The notes under the pieces: model-generated
What the model was told of the DNA's origin: nothing
The model's database searches: none
What the model saw: only the letters and a program-made list of their open reading frames with translations
NCBI GenBank assembly: GCA_945861785.1
Contig: CAMAWD010000013.1
Span: 1-64,000 of the forward strand
Length of the DNA stretch: 64,000 bases
Source: Rhodoferax sp. OV413
Lineage (GTDB): Bacteria; Pseudomonadota; Gammaproteobacteria; Burkholderiales; Burkholderiaceae_C
Direction of reading: 5' to 3'
Program-made: the position numbers and the translations under genes
Shown here: positions 43,020 to 51,138 of the stretch, in pieces
Position numbering within the stretch: the first letter of the stretch is position 1
Layout: every line of letters starts with the position of its first letter

Positions 43020-44542
43020 GTGTGTGCCGCCGTGGCGCCCGAGGCGTGTGCCGGCACGCAAAGATCCTCCGGCAGGTAGGCCGGGAAGACCGCCGGCGTC
43101 CATTCGCTGCCGTCGAGTTCGGGTTCGGTGTAGACCTGCATGGCCGCATAGTGGGCCGCAGCATCGTGTGCCAGCAGTTTCGCTGCCAGCCCCCGTGCCA
43201 GGCGCTCGGCCCCGTCGCTGATCTGCGGGATGTCACCGGCGCCCGCCCCCTGGGACAGTGCTGCGGCGTAACAAAAGCAGTGCACCTGCTCCAGCCCCGG
43301 GTAGGCGCCGGGTTGTTTTTGCTGGAACTCGAACAGCGGCCCGAGGTCTGGCGAGCCCGACAGCTCAGTGTCGTCCTGGTCGGGTGGCGGGGTAAACCGG
43401 TCGCGCCAGCTGCGCACATGCGGCGCAAGCGAGGCGAGTTCGGGCCGGCGCGACCAGTCGGTCCGAAAGCCGGTGGCAAAAATCACGTGGTCCACGGCCA
43501 GCGGACCCTGGCTGGTGTCGAGCCGCAAGCTGCCATCGGCGCGCAGCGCCCCGCCGCGCACGGCCGTTTCGAGTTGAAAGTGGGCGTTCGGATGGCGCGA
43601 AACACGCAAGGTGCTGCCATGCGGCGGTGGCACTTGCTGCACGTTGATGTAGTGCCGGATGCGCCATTTCCAGTCGTCGGGCAGTTGGCTGTAGCCGTGC
43701 ACCATGCCTGGGTTTCCCAGCCCCTTGCCTTTGTTGACGCGGGGCAGGTCGGGGCGGCGGATCAGCAGGTCCACCCGCGATGCCCCGGCCTCCAGGGCCG
43801 TGGCGGCGGCATCCATGGCCGACGCGCCGCCACCCACCACCGCAACACGCAGCCCCTTGAGCGGCGCACCGTCCCAGTGCTCGCCCGAGTGCGCCCAGCG
43901 CGTGCGGGGCAACGCGTGCGCCCACGGCGGAACCCAGGGCCCTCCGAGTCCGTCGCGGCCGGTCGCCAGCACCGCATGGCGTGCCAGCACGCGGTAGGGG
44001 GTGGCGCCCGGCGCGCCGTCGGCCAGTTCGAGCTGCACCAGGCCGTCGGCGCGGGGTCGCAGGTCCCGCAGATGCTGCCCGTTGCGGATGTCCAGCGCCA
44101 GCACCCGGCGGTACCAGCGCAGGTAGTCGGCCCATTGCAGGGTGGGGATTTTGTCCAGCGCCGTCCAGACTTCGCGTCCGTACCGGGCTTCGAACCAGGC
44201 CCGGAAAGTCAGCGCCGCGAGACCCAGCGCCGGGCCGGTCAGCTCTTTGGGCGAGCGCAGTGTTTCCATGCGGGCGGTCGTGGCCCAGGGCCCTTCGAAT
44301 CCCGGTGCCGAGCGGTCGAAGATGCGGGCCTGCACACCGAGGTGCCCGAGTGAGGCCGCCAAGGCCATGCCGGCCATGCCGCCACCAACGATGGCCACAT
44401 CAAGCACGGCAAGGCCGTCCGTTGTCCGGGCGGGCACCCAGCGCTTGGCGGGCAGGCCCAGCCAGGCCAGATCCTGGCGCAGGCGCGCTTCGAGTGCAGC
44501 CAGGCCGGTGCTGGCCACCATGTCAACCGGATGCGAAGGCAT
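43016..44542 (-). CDS. FAD/NADPH-dependent flavin monooxygenase-like protein
   Basis: The 508-residue protein has two Rossmann motifs: VAIVGGGMAGMALAASLGHLG near residue 55 for FAD and LRVAVVGGGASAMDAAATAL around residue 230 for NAD(P)H. The FATGF motif (VDHVIFATGFRTD) follows. This is the layout of N-hydroxylating and Baeyer-Villiger-type flavin monooxygenases and of lysine/ornithine hydroxylase relatives. It is the first enzyme gene of the operon after the LysR regulator. The ATG at 44542 has GAAAG 8 bases upstream and overlaps the LysR stop by 20 bases; 44521 is an alternative. It may oxidise an imported amine or peptide. Confidence 0.82.
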   Translation of the reverse strand: MPSHPVDMVASTGLAALEARLRQDLAWLGLPAKRWVPARTTDGLAVLDVAIVGGGMAGMALAASLGHLGVQARIFDRSAPGFEGPWATTARMETLRSPKELTGPALGLAALTFRAWFEARYGREVWTALDKIPTLQWADYLRWYRRVLALDIRNGQHLRDLRPRADGLVQLELADGAPGATPYRVLARHAVLATGRDGLGGPWVPPWAHALPRTRWAHSGEHWDGAPLKGLRVAVVGGGASAMDAAATALEAGASRVDLLIRRPDLPRVNKGKGLGNPGMVHGYSQLPDDWKWRIRHYINVQQVPPPHGSTLRVSRHPNAHFQLETAVRGGALRADGSLRLDTSQGPLAVDHVIFATGFRTDWSRRPELASLAPHVRSWRDRFTPPPDQDDTELSGSPDLGPLFEFQQKQPGAYPGLEQVHCFCYAAALSQGAGAGDIPQISDGAERLARGLAAKLLAHDAAAHYAAMQVYTEPELDGSEWTPAVFPAYLPEDLCVPAHASGATAAHT

Positions 44543-45539
44543 CAGGGTGTCTTTCGGGCGTGGGGAGGGTTCCGCCGTCCGGCCGGTCGCCGAACAGGGA
44601 TTGCAGCAGACGGTTGTGGTCAGCGGTGTCGTGCTGCACGAATCCGGGCAGCGCGGTGGCGGCTTCCAGCAGTGCTTGCACCAGCGCCAGTTCCGGTGCG
44701 GCCACCGTCCTGGACTGGGAGGTGATGGCGCCGAAGTAGAACGGAATGTCGACATCCAGCGGGCGCACGACGACCCCTTCGGTGGGTGCGCCAAGGGCGG
44801 TGAGGGGTTCCAGCACGGCCACACCGAGGCCAGCACGCACCAGGGCCTGCGCATTCACCGAGGAATTGGTTTCAATCAGCGCCCAGCGCCGTTCCGAGGG
44901 TGGTCCGGCACGCTCCATCTCCTGGTCGAGCCGGCGCCGCAGGCGGTAGGGGTTGCTCATCGTGACAATACGCCGCTGCGCCAGATCCGCCAGGCTCACC
45001 CGCGGCTGGCCGGCGAGGGGGTCGTGCGCGGGCAGCACGGCGACACAGGCGACCTGCCCGATCCAGTGCACCTGCAGGCCGCGGTGTTCCAGCGGGAGGC
45101 TGCTGGCGCCGATGTGGGCGGCGCCTGTCAGGACCGCATGCACGACCTGCTCGGGCGATGTACTGCGGAGCTGGATCGGCGTGGCGCCGGTCCCGGCCTC
45201 CACGCGGGCAATCGCCTGCGGCAATAAACCCACGGCCAGGGCGGAAGTCGCTGCGACGAGCATCGGCTGCGGGGCGCGGCGCGCAATCTCGTCGGCGCGC
45301 AGATGGATCTGGCGCAGGCCGTCCAGGGCGCGTTGTGCGTCTTCGTACAGCAAGAAGCCCTGCTCCGTCGGCGTCACGCGGGGCCCGTGGCGGGAAAAAA
45401 GCGGGTACCCGATCTCGGTCTCGAACTCCTGCACCAGCCGCGTGATGGCCGGCTGCGAGCGCGCCAGCAGGCGCGCCGCAGCGGTAAAGCTGCCGGTCGA
45501 CATGACCGCAGCGAAGGCTTCTAGATGACGGAGTTCCAT
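44523..45539 (-). CDS. LysR-family regulator leading the dpp-type operon
   Basis: The 338-residue protein starts MELRHLEAFAAVMSTGSFTAAARLLARSQPAITRLVQEFE (wHTH) followed by the LysR effector domain. Unusually the regulator is the first gene of the same transcription unit, its stop lying inside the next coding region, so it must be co-expressed with the transporter and enzymes. Effector unknown, probably the imported compound. The region upstream is AT-rich (GGATTATTAACC, AAATAATGATTTGG) and probably holds the promoter and operator. Confidence 0.87.
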   Translation of the reverse strand: MELRHLEAFAAVMSTGSFTAAARLLARSQPAITRLVQEFETEIGYPLFSRHGPRVTPTEQGFLLYEDAQRALDGLRQIHLRADEIARRAPQPMLVAATSALAVGLLPQAIARVEAGTGATPIQLRSTSPEQVVHAVLTGAAHIGASSLPLEHRGLQVHWIGQVACVAVLPAHDPLAGQPRVSLADLAQRRIVTMSNPYRLRRRLDQEMERAGPPSERRWALIETNSSVNAQALVRAGLGVAVLEPLTALGAPTEGVVVRPLDVDIPFYFGAITSQSRTVAAPELALVQALLEAATALPGFVQHDTADHNRLLQSLFGDRPDGGTLPTPERHPDAFASG

Positions 45540-45722
45540 GGGAGAGCGTTGTTTCGCGGATTATTAACCGGGAACTATTCGCACCACAAATAATGATTTG
45601 GAATTTGCACATGCCGTGAGGGTGATTGGACGGCGAACGGCGCAGGCCCAAGCGCACCTCGGGCGGTACATCGGCGGTGGCCAGATCCGGAAAATTCACA
45701 CCGACCCTATCGCGCGAGCGCT

Positions 45723-45751
45723 CCTGCTGCCTAAGCTTTGATTTTTGGCAA
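45723..45751. repeat. 29-base repeat shared with 58752-58780 (probable IS end)
   Basis: CCTGCTGCCTAAGCTTTGAT followed by TTTTGGCAA at 45723-45751 matches 58752-58780 at 27 of 29 positions, in the same orientation. One copy abuts the IS1634 transposase remnant and the other lies in a gene-free stretch, so they are likely leftover termini of the same element type. Confidence 0.6.
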
Positions 45752-45950
45752 CATGCCCGTGGGCGCGCGATGAGGCAATCTCAAAGGCCTCCCCCAAGGG
45801 CACAAAGGTCTCGCCCTGCAAAGAGCGGCGAATCAGATCGATCACGGAGTCGGGCGGGTGAGACAGGTTGCCGAGCGTCTCGTTTTTGACCTTGCCGTCT
45901 TCGCGGTAGCTGCGCCGCAGCAGATGGGTGCGATACACCTGGTCTTTGTA
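45738..45950 (-). pseudogene. IS1634-family transposase N-terminal remnant
   Basis: The minus strand encodes RTHLLRRSYREDGKVKNETLGNLSHPPDSVIDLIRRSLQGETFVPLGEAFEI...AHGHV. These blocks match the N-terminal region of IS1634-type transposases (KVKNETLGNLS, IRRSLKGETFVP, RPHGHV). It stops abruptly at the sequence TTGCCAAAAATCAAAGCTT, which recurs at 58.76 kb and is probably an element terminus, so the catalytic part has been deleted. The rest of 45540-45993 holds nothing recognisable. Confidence 0.7.
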
Positions 45951-45993
45951 CCGATTCGGCCGCGATCTGGCGGTGCCGGTTCGTGGCCAGCGG

Positions 45994-46338
45994 TCAGTCA
46001 TCGAGCACGCTGCGCAGGCACATCAGCACTTCTTGCATCACCACTGCGGGCGCGCGCTCCACCAAGCTTGCCTGGCGCGATGCCCAATCGAGCGACTTGA
46101 TCTGGTGGGCATGTATCTGCCCATCGGTGCGCAGCCCCTGGCCCATCAGCGACACCAGAAATCCTGCGCTGCAGCCCAACTCGGCTACGCCACCCGAAAT
46201 CGGGCACACCATGGCCAGCTTGAAGCGGGTGTTGAAGGCCCGGGGCGACACGACCAAGCAAAAATGTTTGCCCTTCATTTCCCGCCCGCTGGCCGGATCG
46301 AAGGCCAGGTGCAGGATGTCGCCTCGGTCTGGCGTCAC
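45994..46338 (-). CDS. MazF/PemK-family endoribonuclease toxin
   Basis: The 114-residue protein starts with GTG inside the antitoxin stop (GTGA overlap, 46335-46338) and shows PDRGDILHLAFDPASGREMKGKHFCLVVSPRAFN. This is the MazF/PemK beta-barrel pattern with the conserved P-x-RGDI and GKxxCLVVS segments. The C-terminal half has ISGG, GLRTDGQIHAHQIKSLDW and a final helix, and length matches the family. It should cut mRNA at short sequence sites when the antitoxin is lost. Longer frames that start upstream are ruled out by the overlap logic. Confidence 0.85.
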   Translation of the reverse strand: MTPDRGDILHLAFDPASGREMKGKHFCLVVSPRAFNTRFKLAMVCPISGGVAELGCSAGFLVSLMGQGLRTDGQIHAHQIKSLDWASRQASLVERAPAVVMQEVLMCLRSVLDD

Positions 46339-46577
46339 AACTCGGCTCCGGCGGCTCCCAACTCGTCCCAGCCTTGCGCCCGGCACAGGCCGGCGGGTGT
46401 TGCGTGCAACAGGTCGGCCAGGGATTTGCGCGCGCGCTCGGGTCGAATCTTGAGTTCGTCCCCGATGATTTCAAGGGCCAGGCGCGAGCCGGCATTCAGA
46501 CGGTTTTGCTCCACGTAGGACAGGGGCACCGTCATGATGTAAGAGCCACCTGAGCGGCGCAAGGAAGCGTGCAACAT
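46335..46577 (-). CDS. MazE/PemI-family antitoxin (SpoVT-AbrB fold)
   Basis: The 80-residue protein begins with a swapped-hairpin AbrB-type domain (LRRSGGSYIMTVPLSYVEQNRLNAGSRLALEIIGDELKIRP) and ends in a toxin-binding tail. A GGAG ribosome binding site precedes the start. A perfect palindrome overlapping the probable -10 lies 14-31 bases upstream (46591-46608), consistent with autorepression by the toxin-antitoxin complex. The pair sits between an IS1634 remnant and a Bug-gene remnant, a common neighbourhood for acquired toxin-antitoxin modules. Confidence 0.84.
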   Translation of the reverse strand: MLHASLRRSGGSYIMTVPLSYVEQNRLNAGSRLALEIIGDELKIRPERARKSLADLLHATPAGLCRAQGWDELGAAGAEL

Positions 46578-46590
46578 GATTTTCTCCGAA

Positions 46591-46608
46591 GTTATACAAA
46601 AGTATAAC
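46591..46608 (-). promoter_or_regulatory. Palindromic operator of the MazEF/PemIK pair
   Basis: GTTATAC-AAAA-GTATAAC is a perfect 7-base inverted repeat with a 4-base centre, directly upstream of the antitoxin start. On the coding (minus) strand its right arm contains TATAAC, a good -10 hexamer candidate, followed by the GGAG ribosome site. Binding of the antitoxin here would block its own promoter. Confidence 0.7.
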
Positions 46609-46667
46609 TATGGATCTTGAGATCAGCAAGTGGAGTGGCGGGGGTCCCGACCCCCACCAGCCCCGGC

Positions 46668-46835
46668 CTACTGCGCCACGAACCCCGACAACTTCACCAC
46701 CGGCGCCCGCTTGGTCGCCTCGGCCTGCATGCGGGCACCCGCCGTTGCCCCTGGCGCGAAGTCCACCTCCACGCCGATCGCGCCAAAGCCGTCGCGCAAC
46801 TCCTTGGCAGCAAGCCAATGAGGGGTCACCCAGGC
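46668..46835 (-). pseudogene. Bug/TctC receptor C-terminal remnant
   Basis: The minus strand encodes LAAKELRDGFGAIGVEVDFAPGATAGARMQAEATKRAPVVKLSGFVAQ before a TAG stop at 46668. This resembles the last 45-50 residues of Bug receptors (helix, then QAEAxKWAPVVKxSGF). No signal peptide or N-terminal lobe is present upstream in any frame. Given four intact paralogues in the window, a decayed fifth copy is plausible. Confidence 0.4.
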
Positions 46836-46921
46836 CTTGCGCCGGGACCCAGTGCTGGCATCGCGCAGACCTGTGGGTGCAACGGGCAGGGTGACACGAC
46901 GAGCCGGCCCAATCGGCGTGG

Positions 46922-47830
46922 TCAGTCCGTGCCCGGCGGTACGGCGGCACCCACCCGTACGCCGGCAATTTCTTCCATCGGCAGGATCACCGAGGCGATG
47001 TCGGAGTCGATGTGGCCCCGTCCGGCGGCGTCGACGTAACACTGCATCGCAAGGTTCGGCAGCAGCAGGCGCACGCCCAGTTTGCGCCCCGTTTCTATCG
47101 CGCAGTGCAAGTCCTTCATGATGGTGTTGAGGCTGGCCGCTGCCTCAAAATTACGCGGCAGGAAATGGTTGGGCACCACACGCTCCAGGGTGTTGCTGCG
47201 CGCGGAACTCGCCCGCAAAACCTCGTAGAGCAAGTGCGCGTCCATGCCCCCCTTGACTCCCATGACCATGGCTTCCGCCACCAGCGCATGCGTGGTGATG
47301 GTGATCATGTTGTTGCACAGCTTGGCCAACAGGCCGGTACCGACCGGCCCGGTGTGGAAAGTCCGCCGCGCCAGGAGGTCGAACAAGGGCTGCACGCGCG
47401 CAACATCCGCGGGCGCGCCGCCCACCATGATGGTCAGCGTTTGGCTTTTTGCTCCCCCGGGACCGCCGCTCACGGGCGCATCGAGGAAGGAAACCCCGAC
47501 CGACGCGAGTTCGCGGCTGATGGCCTTGGCCGTATCGGGTTCGATCGTGGCGAGGTCAATACACAGCAGCCCCGGGTTGCCCGCATGGCGCACTCCCTCG
47601 GGGCCGAGAAAGGTGTCGAGTGAATGCTGCGGCGTGACGCGGCAGGAAAAAAACACCTCCACCCGGGCGGCGATGTCGCGCGGCGAGGCGCACACCACGG
47701 CGCCATCCTGAGCGAGCGCCTGCAGGGGCTGCGGCGAGCCGCTCGCAATAAACAACTCATGTCCGGCCGCCAGCAAGTGGCGCGCCATTGGCAATCCCAT
47801 CAGACCCAATCCCACGAAGCCGATACGCAT
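46922..47830 (-). CDS. 3-hydroxyisobutyrate dehydrogenase-family oxidoreductase
   Basis: The 302-residue beta-hydroxyacid dehydrogenase has IGFVGLGLMGLPMARHL (NAD motif), the substrate loop FLDAPVSGGPGGA and the catalytic-lysine region GTGLLAKLCNNMITI. Relatives include 3-hydroxyisobutyrate dehydrogenase and tartronate-semialdehyde reductase. It is divergent from the MmgE/PrpD gene across a 128-base region containing a candidate GntR site. Its ribosome binding site lies inside a GGAA tandem repeat. The start at 47830 gives the family-standard N-terminus. Confidence 0.86.
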   Translation of the reverse strand: MRIGFVGLGLMGLPMARHLLAAGHELFIASGSPQPLQALAQDGAVVCASPRDIAARVEVFFSCRVTPQHSLDTFLGPEGVRHAGNPGLLCIDLATIEPDTAKAISRELASVGVSFLDAPVSGGPGGAKSQTLTIMVGGAPADVARVQPLFDLLARRTFHTGPVGTGLLAKLCNNMITITTHALVAEAMVMGVKGGMDAHLLYEVLRASSARSNTLERVVPNHFLPRNFEAAASLNTIMKDLHCAIETGRKLGVRLLLPNLAMQCYVDAAGRGHIDSDIASVILPMEEIAGVRVGAAVPPGTD

Positions 47831-47837
47831 GTGTTTG

Positions 47838-47855
47838 CCTTCCTTCCTTCCTTCC
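47838..47855 (-). repeat. Tetranucleotide GGAA repeat over the ribosome binding site
   Basis: On the coding strand of the dehydrogenase, four GGAA units precede GGCAAACACATG, so the Shine-Dalgarno is built from a simple repeat. Slippage here would change spacing between SD and start or the number of SD copies. Confidence 0.6.
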
Positions 47856-47897
47856 GGCCGTCCAAGCCAGTCCTTGACACGCCCAACACCCAAGTGT

Positions 47898-47912
47898 ATG
47901 GTTCAACCTTTG
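47898..47912 (+). promoter_or_regulatory. Candidate FadR-type GntR operator, copy 1
   Basis: ATGGTTCAACCTTTG contains the perfect 9-base palindrome GGTT-C-AACC and fits the loose GntR/FadR-subfamily pattern TGGT-N3-ACC. It lies in the divergent region between the dehydrogenase and MmgE/PrpD genes. A near-identical copy (14 of 15) is at 58536-58550 on the other strand. The GntR gene at 53 kb is the obvious candidate binder. Confidence 0.6.
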
Positions 47913-47958
47913 CCAAAAGCAAGATGAATGTTTGAATTGCAGACCTGAGGGACGCTGA

Positions 47959-49377
47959 ATGTATGAGGGCGGCGACGAAAAACTGACGCAGACGCAATTA
48001 CTCGCTCTGTGGTCGGCGAACCAGACCGCGGTGGGCCTGCCGCGCGACGTACTCGATCTTGCCAAGGATTGCCTGCTCGACCATGTTGCCGTGACGCTGC
48101 ATGGCATGCGCCAGCCTTGGTCCACTTTCGTGGTCGACCAGGTGGCAGAAGAAGCCGGCGTCGCTGAAGCAAGCGTGTATGGCCAAGGTATCCGCGTGCC
48201 CGCGCGCGCCGCCGCGCTGGCCAACGGCTCGGCCGCGCACGCCTTCGAGCTCGACGACTGGCACGGCGGCTCGCTTTCGCATCTGGGCGCCTGTGTGATT
48301 CCGGCCGTTCTTGCGGTCGCCGAGCGGCATCATCTGCCCGGGTCGCGTGCGCTCGCAGCCATCGTGGTTGGCTTCGAGGTGATGGCGCGGTGCGGCATGT
48401 CGGTTGTGCCTTCGGTCATCGTCCACGGCTTTCATCCCACCGGAACGCATGGCCCGATGGGCGCCGCAGCCGCTGTCGCCAACCTGCTTCGGTTCACGCC
48501 GGCGCAGGCGACTTCGGCCATTGCCATCGCCGCTTCCTGCGCAGGGGGGCTGATGGAGTTCAGCCAGGACCCGAATGGGATGATGGTCAAGCGTTTCCAT
48601 GCCGGACGCGCCGCCGAGGCCGGTGTGGTCGCGGCCAACCTGGCGCTGCGCGGCATGACCGGGCCGAAATCGGCGCTGGAGGGCAAGTTCGGCTACAGCA
48701 AGGTGTTCTCCACCGCGCCGCGGCCCGAGCTGTTGACGCGTTGGCTCGGGGACGACTTCGAAATCCGCCACAACTACGTCAAGTTGTACGCCTGTTGCGG
48801 CGCGATGCACGCGGCCATCGATGCGGTCCACGAGTTGCTCGAGGCATACCGCTTCGGCCCGGACGACGTGGCCCAGGTTGTCATCGGCGGCAACCAGTCC
48901 CACCTGGTGCGCCACTGCGACCCGGCCCCCCAAACTGTCATGGCGGCGCAGTACAGCATGCCCTACGCCGTTGCGGTAGCGCTGACCGGCCGCGCGCTGG
49001 ACCCCCGCATGTTCGACCAGGGAGCCTGGGAAGAACCGGCGCTGCTGCGGCTGGCCGGGCTGGTGCGCGTGGAGCTGCATCCGGACGTGGAGAAGGCCTA
49101 TCCAGACACACTGGGCGGGCATGTGCGCATCACGCTGAAGGACGGCCGCGTGATCGAGAAATTGCGCCTGGCAGCACGCGGCGCAGGCAGCGACCGGATC
49201 GACCGCTCCGGCATTCTGGCAAAGGCCAACGCCCTGTGTGCACCCTTCATGGACGCGGCTGGCATGCGCCGGCTGTTCGATTGCGCGCTGAGCTTGGATC
49301 GCCTGGACGATGTGGCGCAGCTCACACGCTGCATGGACAGCGCCACCGCCAGCCAAGCGCCGCTTGCCGTGGCCTGA
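47959..49377 (+). CDS. MmgE/PrpD-family protein
   Basis: The 472-residue protein has the family features ALANGSAAHAFELDDWHGGSLSHLGACVIPAVLAVAER, MARCGMSVVP...VHGFHPTGTHGPMGAAAA, SGGLMEF-type CAGGLMEFSQDPNGMMVKRFHAGRAAEAGV and KLYACCGAMHAAIDA. Members include 2-methylcitrate dehydratase, cis-aconitate decarboxylase and iminodisuccinate epimerase. Which of these is not decidable by eye. The missing methylcitrate synthase and lyase argue against propionate catabolism. It is 86 bases upstream of a Bug receptor gene and begins the plus-strand operon to 52 or 54 kb. Confidence 0.86.
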   Translation: MYEGGDEKLTQTQLLALWSANQTAVGLPRDVLDLAKDCLLDHVAVTLHGMRQPWSTFVVDQVAEEAGVAEASVYGQGIRVPARAAALANGSAAHAFELDDWHGGSLSHLGACVIPAVLAVAERHHLPGSRALAAIVVGFEVMARCGMSVVPSVIVHGFHPTGTHGPMGAAAAVANLLRFTPAQATSAIAIAASCAGGLMEFSQDPNGMMVKRFHAGRAAEAGVVAANLALRGMTGPKSALEGKFGYSKVFSTAPRPELLTRWLGDDFEIRHNYVKLYACCGAMHAAIDAVHELLEAYRFGPDDVAQVVIGGNQSHLVRHCDPAPQTVMAAQYSMPYAVAVALTGRALDPRMFDQGAWEEPALLRLAGLVRVELHPDVEKAYPDTLGGHVRITLKDGRVIEKLRLAARGAGSDRIDRSGILAKANALCAPFMDAAGMRRLFDCALSLDRLDDVAQLTRCMDSATASQAPLAVA

Positions 49378-49463
49378 GGCACCCCCACTAACGCCACCCG
49401 GCTCAGGTGCATTTCCGCTCTGGGCCAGGGGCACACCACAACCACAAAAAGTACCAAGACACC

Positions 49464-50456
49464 ATGAAGAGACTCCCTCCCCTTGCCAGTGTCGCGCGCT
49501 CCGCGATGTCTGCCCTCGTTGCCGCCAGCGCGCTTGTCGCACCGGCATTGTGGGCACAAGTCGATTCGTGGCCCAAGCAAAGCGTGAAGGTCATCGTGCC
49601 CTACGGTGCCGGCGGCGGCACCGACATCCTGGCGCGCTTGGTCTCGCAAAAACTTTCCGAAAAATGGGGTCAGCCGGTCGTCATCGAAAACCGGCCAGGC
49701 GCCGACGCGATGCTCGGCACCGAGCAGGCTGCGCGCGCACTGCCAGACGGCTACACGCTGGTGTTTATCGCGCCGTCGCACGTGCTCAACCCCGGCATGC
49801 GGTCCTCCATGCCTTATGACACGGTGAAGGATTTCGCACCCATCACCATGGTGGCCGCCACGCCTTTCGCGCTGTTCGTCAACAACCAGCTGCCCGCCAA
49901 AAGCGTACGCGAGCTGGTGGCGCTGGCCAAGGCCCAGCCGGGCAAGCTCACGTTCGGGAGTGCCGAGTCGACTTCGCGCCTGGCCGGTGAGCTCTTCAAG
50001 ACGCTGGGTCAGGTCGATATCCTCAATGTGCAGTACAAGTCGCTCCCTACGGAATTGTCCGATGTCGTGGGCGGCCACATCCACATGGGTTTTGCCAGCC
50101 TGACTTCGGTGCTGCAGTTCCACAAGGCCGGCACGATGAAAGTGCTGGGTGTCAGCGGCACCGCGCGCTCGCCCCTCGCGCCCGATATCCCGACCATGGC
50201 GGAGCAGGGATTGGCCGGGTACGACGTGTCCGCCTGGTATGGCTTCTGCGCGCCGGCCGGCACGCCCCAGGCCATCATCACCAAGATCTACAACAATGTG
50301 GTCGAGGTCATGGGCTCGGCGGACGTCAAGGCCGGGCTGCTGCGGGCGGGTGCCGTCAGCGTGGCGAGTTCGCCGGAGGAGTTCCGCCAGTTCATCGAGG
50401 CGGAAATCATCAAGTCCGCCCGCATCATCAAGTCCGCCGGCATCAAAGCCGAGTAG
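49464..50456 (+). CDS. Bug/TctC-family periplasmic receptor
   Basis: The 330-residue protein has a signal peptide ending near APALWAQ and the Bug signature WPKQSVKVIVPYGAGGGTDILARLV, VVIENRPGADAMLG and ILNVQYKSLPTE. The start at 49464 gives a clean signal sequence. It presumably captures the substrate of this catabolic island; a second Bug gene in the same operon at 51964 suggests either two related ligands or functional redundancy. Confidence 0.87.
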   Translation: MKRLPPLASVARSAMSALVAASALVAPALWAQVDSWPKQSVKVIVPYGAGGGTDILARLVSQKLSEKWGQPVVIENRPGADAMLGTEQAARALPDGYTLVFIAPSHVLNPGMRSSMPYDTVKDFAPITMVAATPFALFVNNQLPAKSVRELVALAKAQPGKLTFGSAESTSRLAGELFKTLGQVDILNVQYKSLPTELSDVVGGHIHMGFASLTSVLQFHKAGTMKVLGVSGTARSPLAPDIPTMAEQGLAGYDVSAWYGFCAPAGTPQAIITKIYNNVVEVMGSADVKAGLLRAGAVSVASSPEEFRQFIEAEIIKSARIIKSAGIKAE

Positions 50457-50487
50457 GGCTGCGCGACCGCTATTGAAAGGCTCTGCC

Positions 50488-51075
50488 ATGGCCACCGATC
50501 CGTCCCCCCACAGCCCCGACATTCAGGCTCTGTTCCAGCGCATCGACCGCATCGAATCGCGGCACCAGATTGCCGAACTCGTGGGCGACTACGCCCGCGC
50601 CTGCGACGAACACGACATCGACACGCTGGCTGCCATCTTCACTGAAGACGGCGTGATCGACTCGCCCAGCAACATGCTCGCAGCCAAGGGCCGCAAGGGA
50701 ATCCGGGACACGTTTTTGCCACGCTACAAGGTGCGCGGCCCGAGCTACCACTGGACGCACGACCACAAGGTGGTCTTCGACGACACCGATGCCGACCATG
50801 CGAGCGGTCTGGTGCAGGGCCATGCGGAAACCTGCCCGAACGGCACCGTGAGCCTCGCCGCAATGCGTTATGTGGATGACTATCGCCGTATCGATGGGCG
50901 TTGGCTTTTCGCCCGGCGCACGCTCACCTTTTTGTACTACGTGCCGGTGACTGAATACGCCACCGTGCTGGCCACCCCATTGCGGCTGGCCGTGGGCGGC
51001 CTGCGGCTGCCGGGCGACTATCCCGAAAGCCTGGCGTCATGGCAAAAGGTGCTTGCCACGCCTTGCGGGCCATGA
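50488..51075 (+). CDS. SnoaL/NTF2-like protein
   Basis: The 195-residue protein has the SnoaL-4-type N-terminal pattern (DIQALFQRIDRIESRHQIAELVGDYARACDEHDIDTLAAIFTEDGVIDSP), with helices followed by a curved sheet, and WTHDHKVVFDD and YVDDYRRIDGRWLFARR later. These small cone-fold proteins act as isomerases, dehydratases or ligand-binding proteins. Candidate catalytic residues are Asp and His in the DEHD and HWTHDH regions. It lies 31 bases after the Bug gene and 63 before the SDR. Confidence 0.8.
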   Translation: MATDPSPHSPDIQALFQRIDRIESRHQIAELVGDYARACDEHDIDTLAAIFTEDGVIDSPSNMLAAKGRKGIRDTFLPRYKVRGPSYHWTHDHKVVFDDTDADHASGLVQGHAETCPNGTVSLAAMRYVDDYRRIDGRWLFARRTLTFLYYVPVTEYATVLATPLRLAVGGLRLPGDYPESLASWQKVLATPCGP

Positions 51076-51138
51076 GCGCGCCGCTGATTTTTTCTACCTC
51101 ACCTATTTTCTGACTCCAACCCGAGAAAGCTGGCAAGC

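Noticed and set aside
47512-47640. Possible tRNA-like hairpin in the dehydrogenase gene
   Set aside because: No T-loop or anticodon arm pattern could be drawn, and the region is coding in frame.
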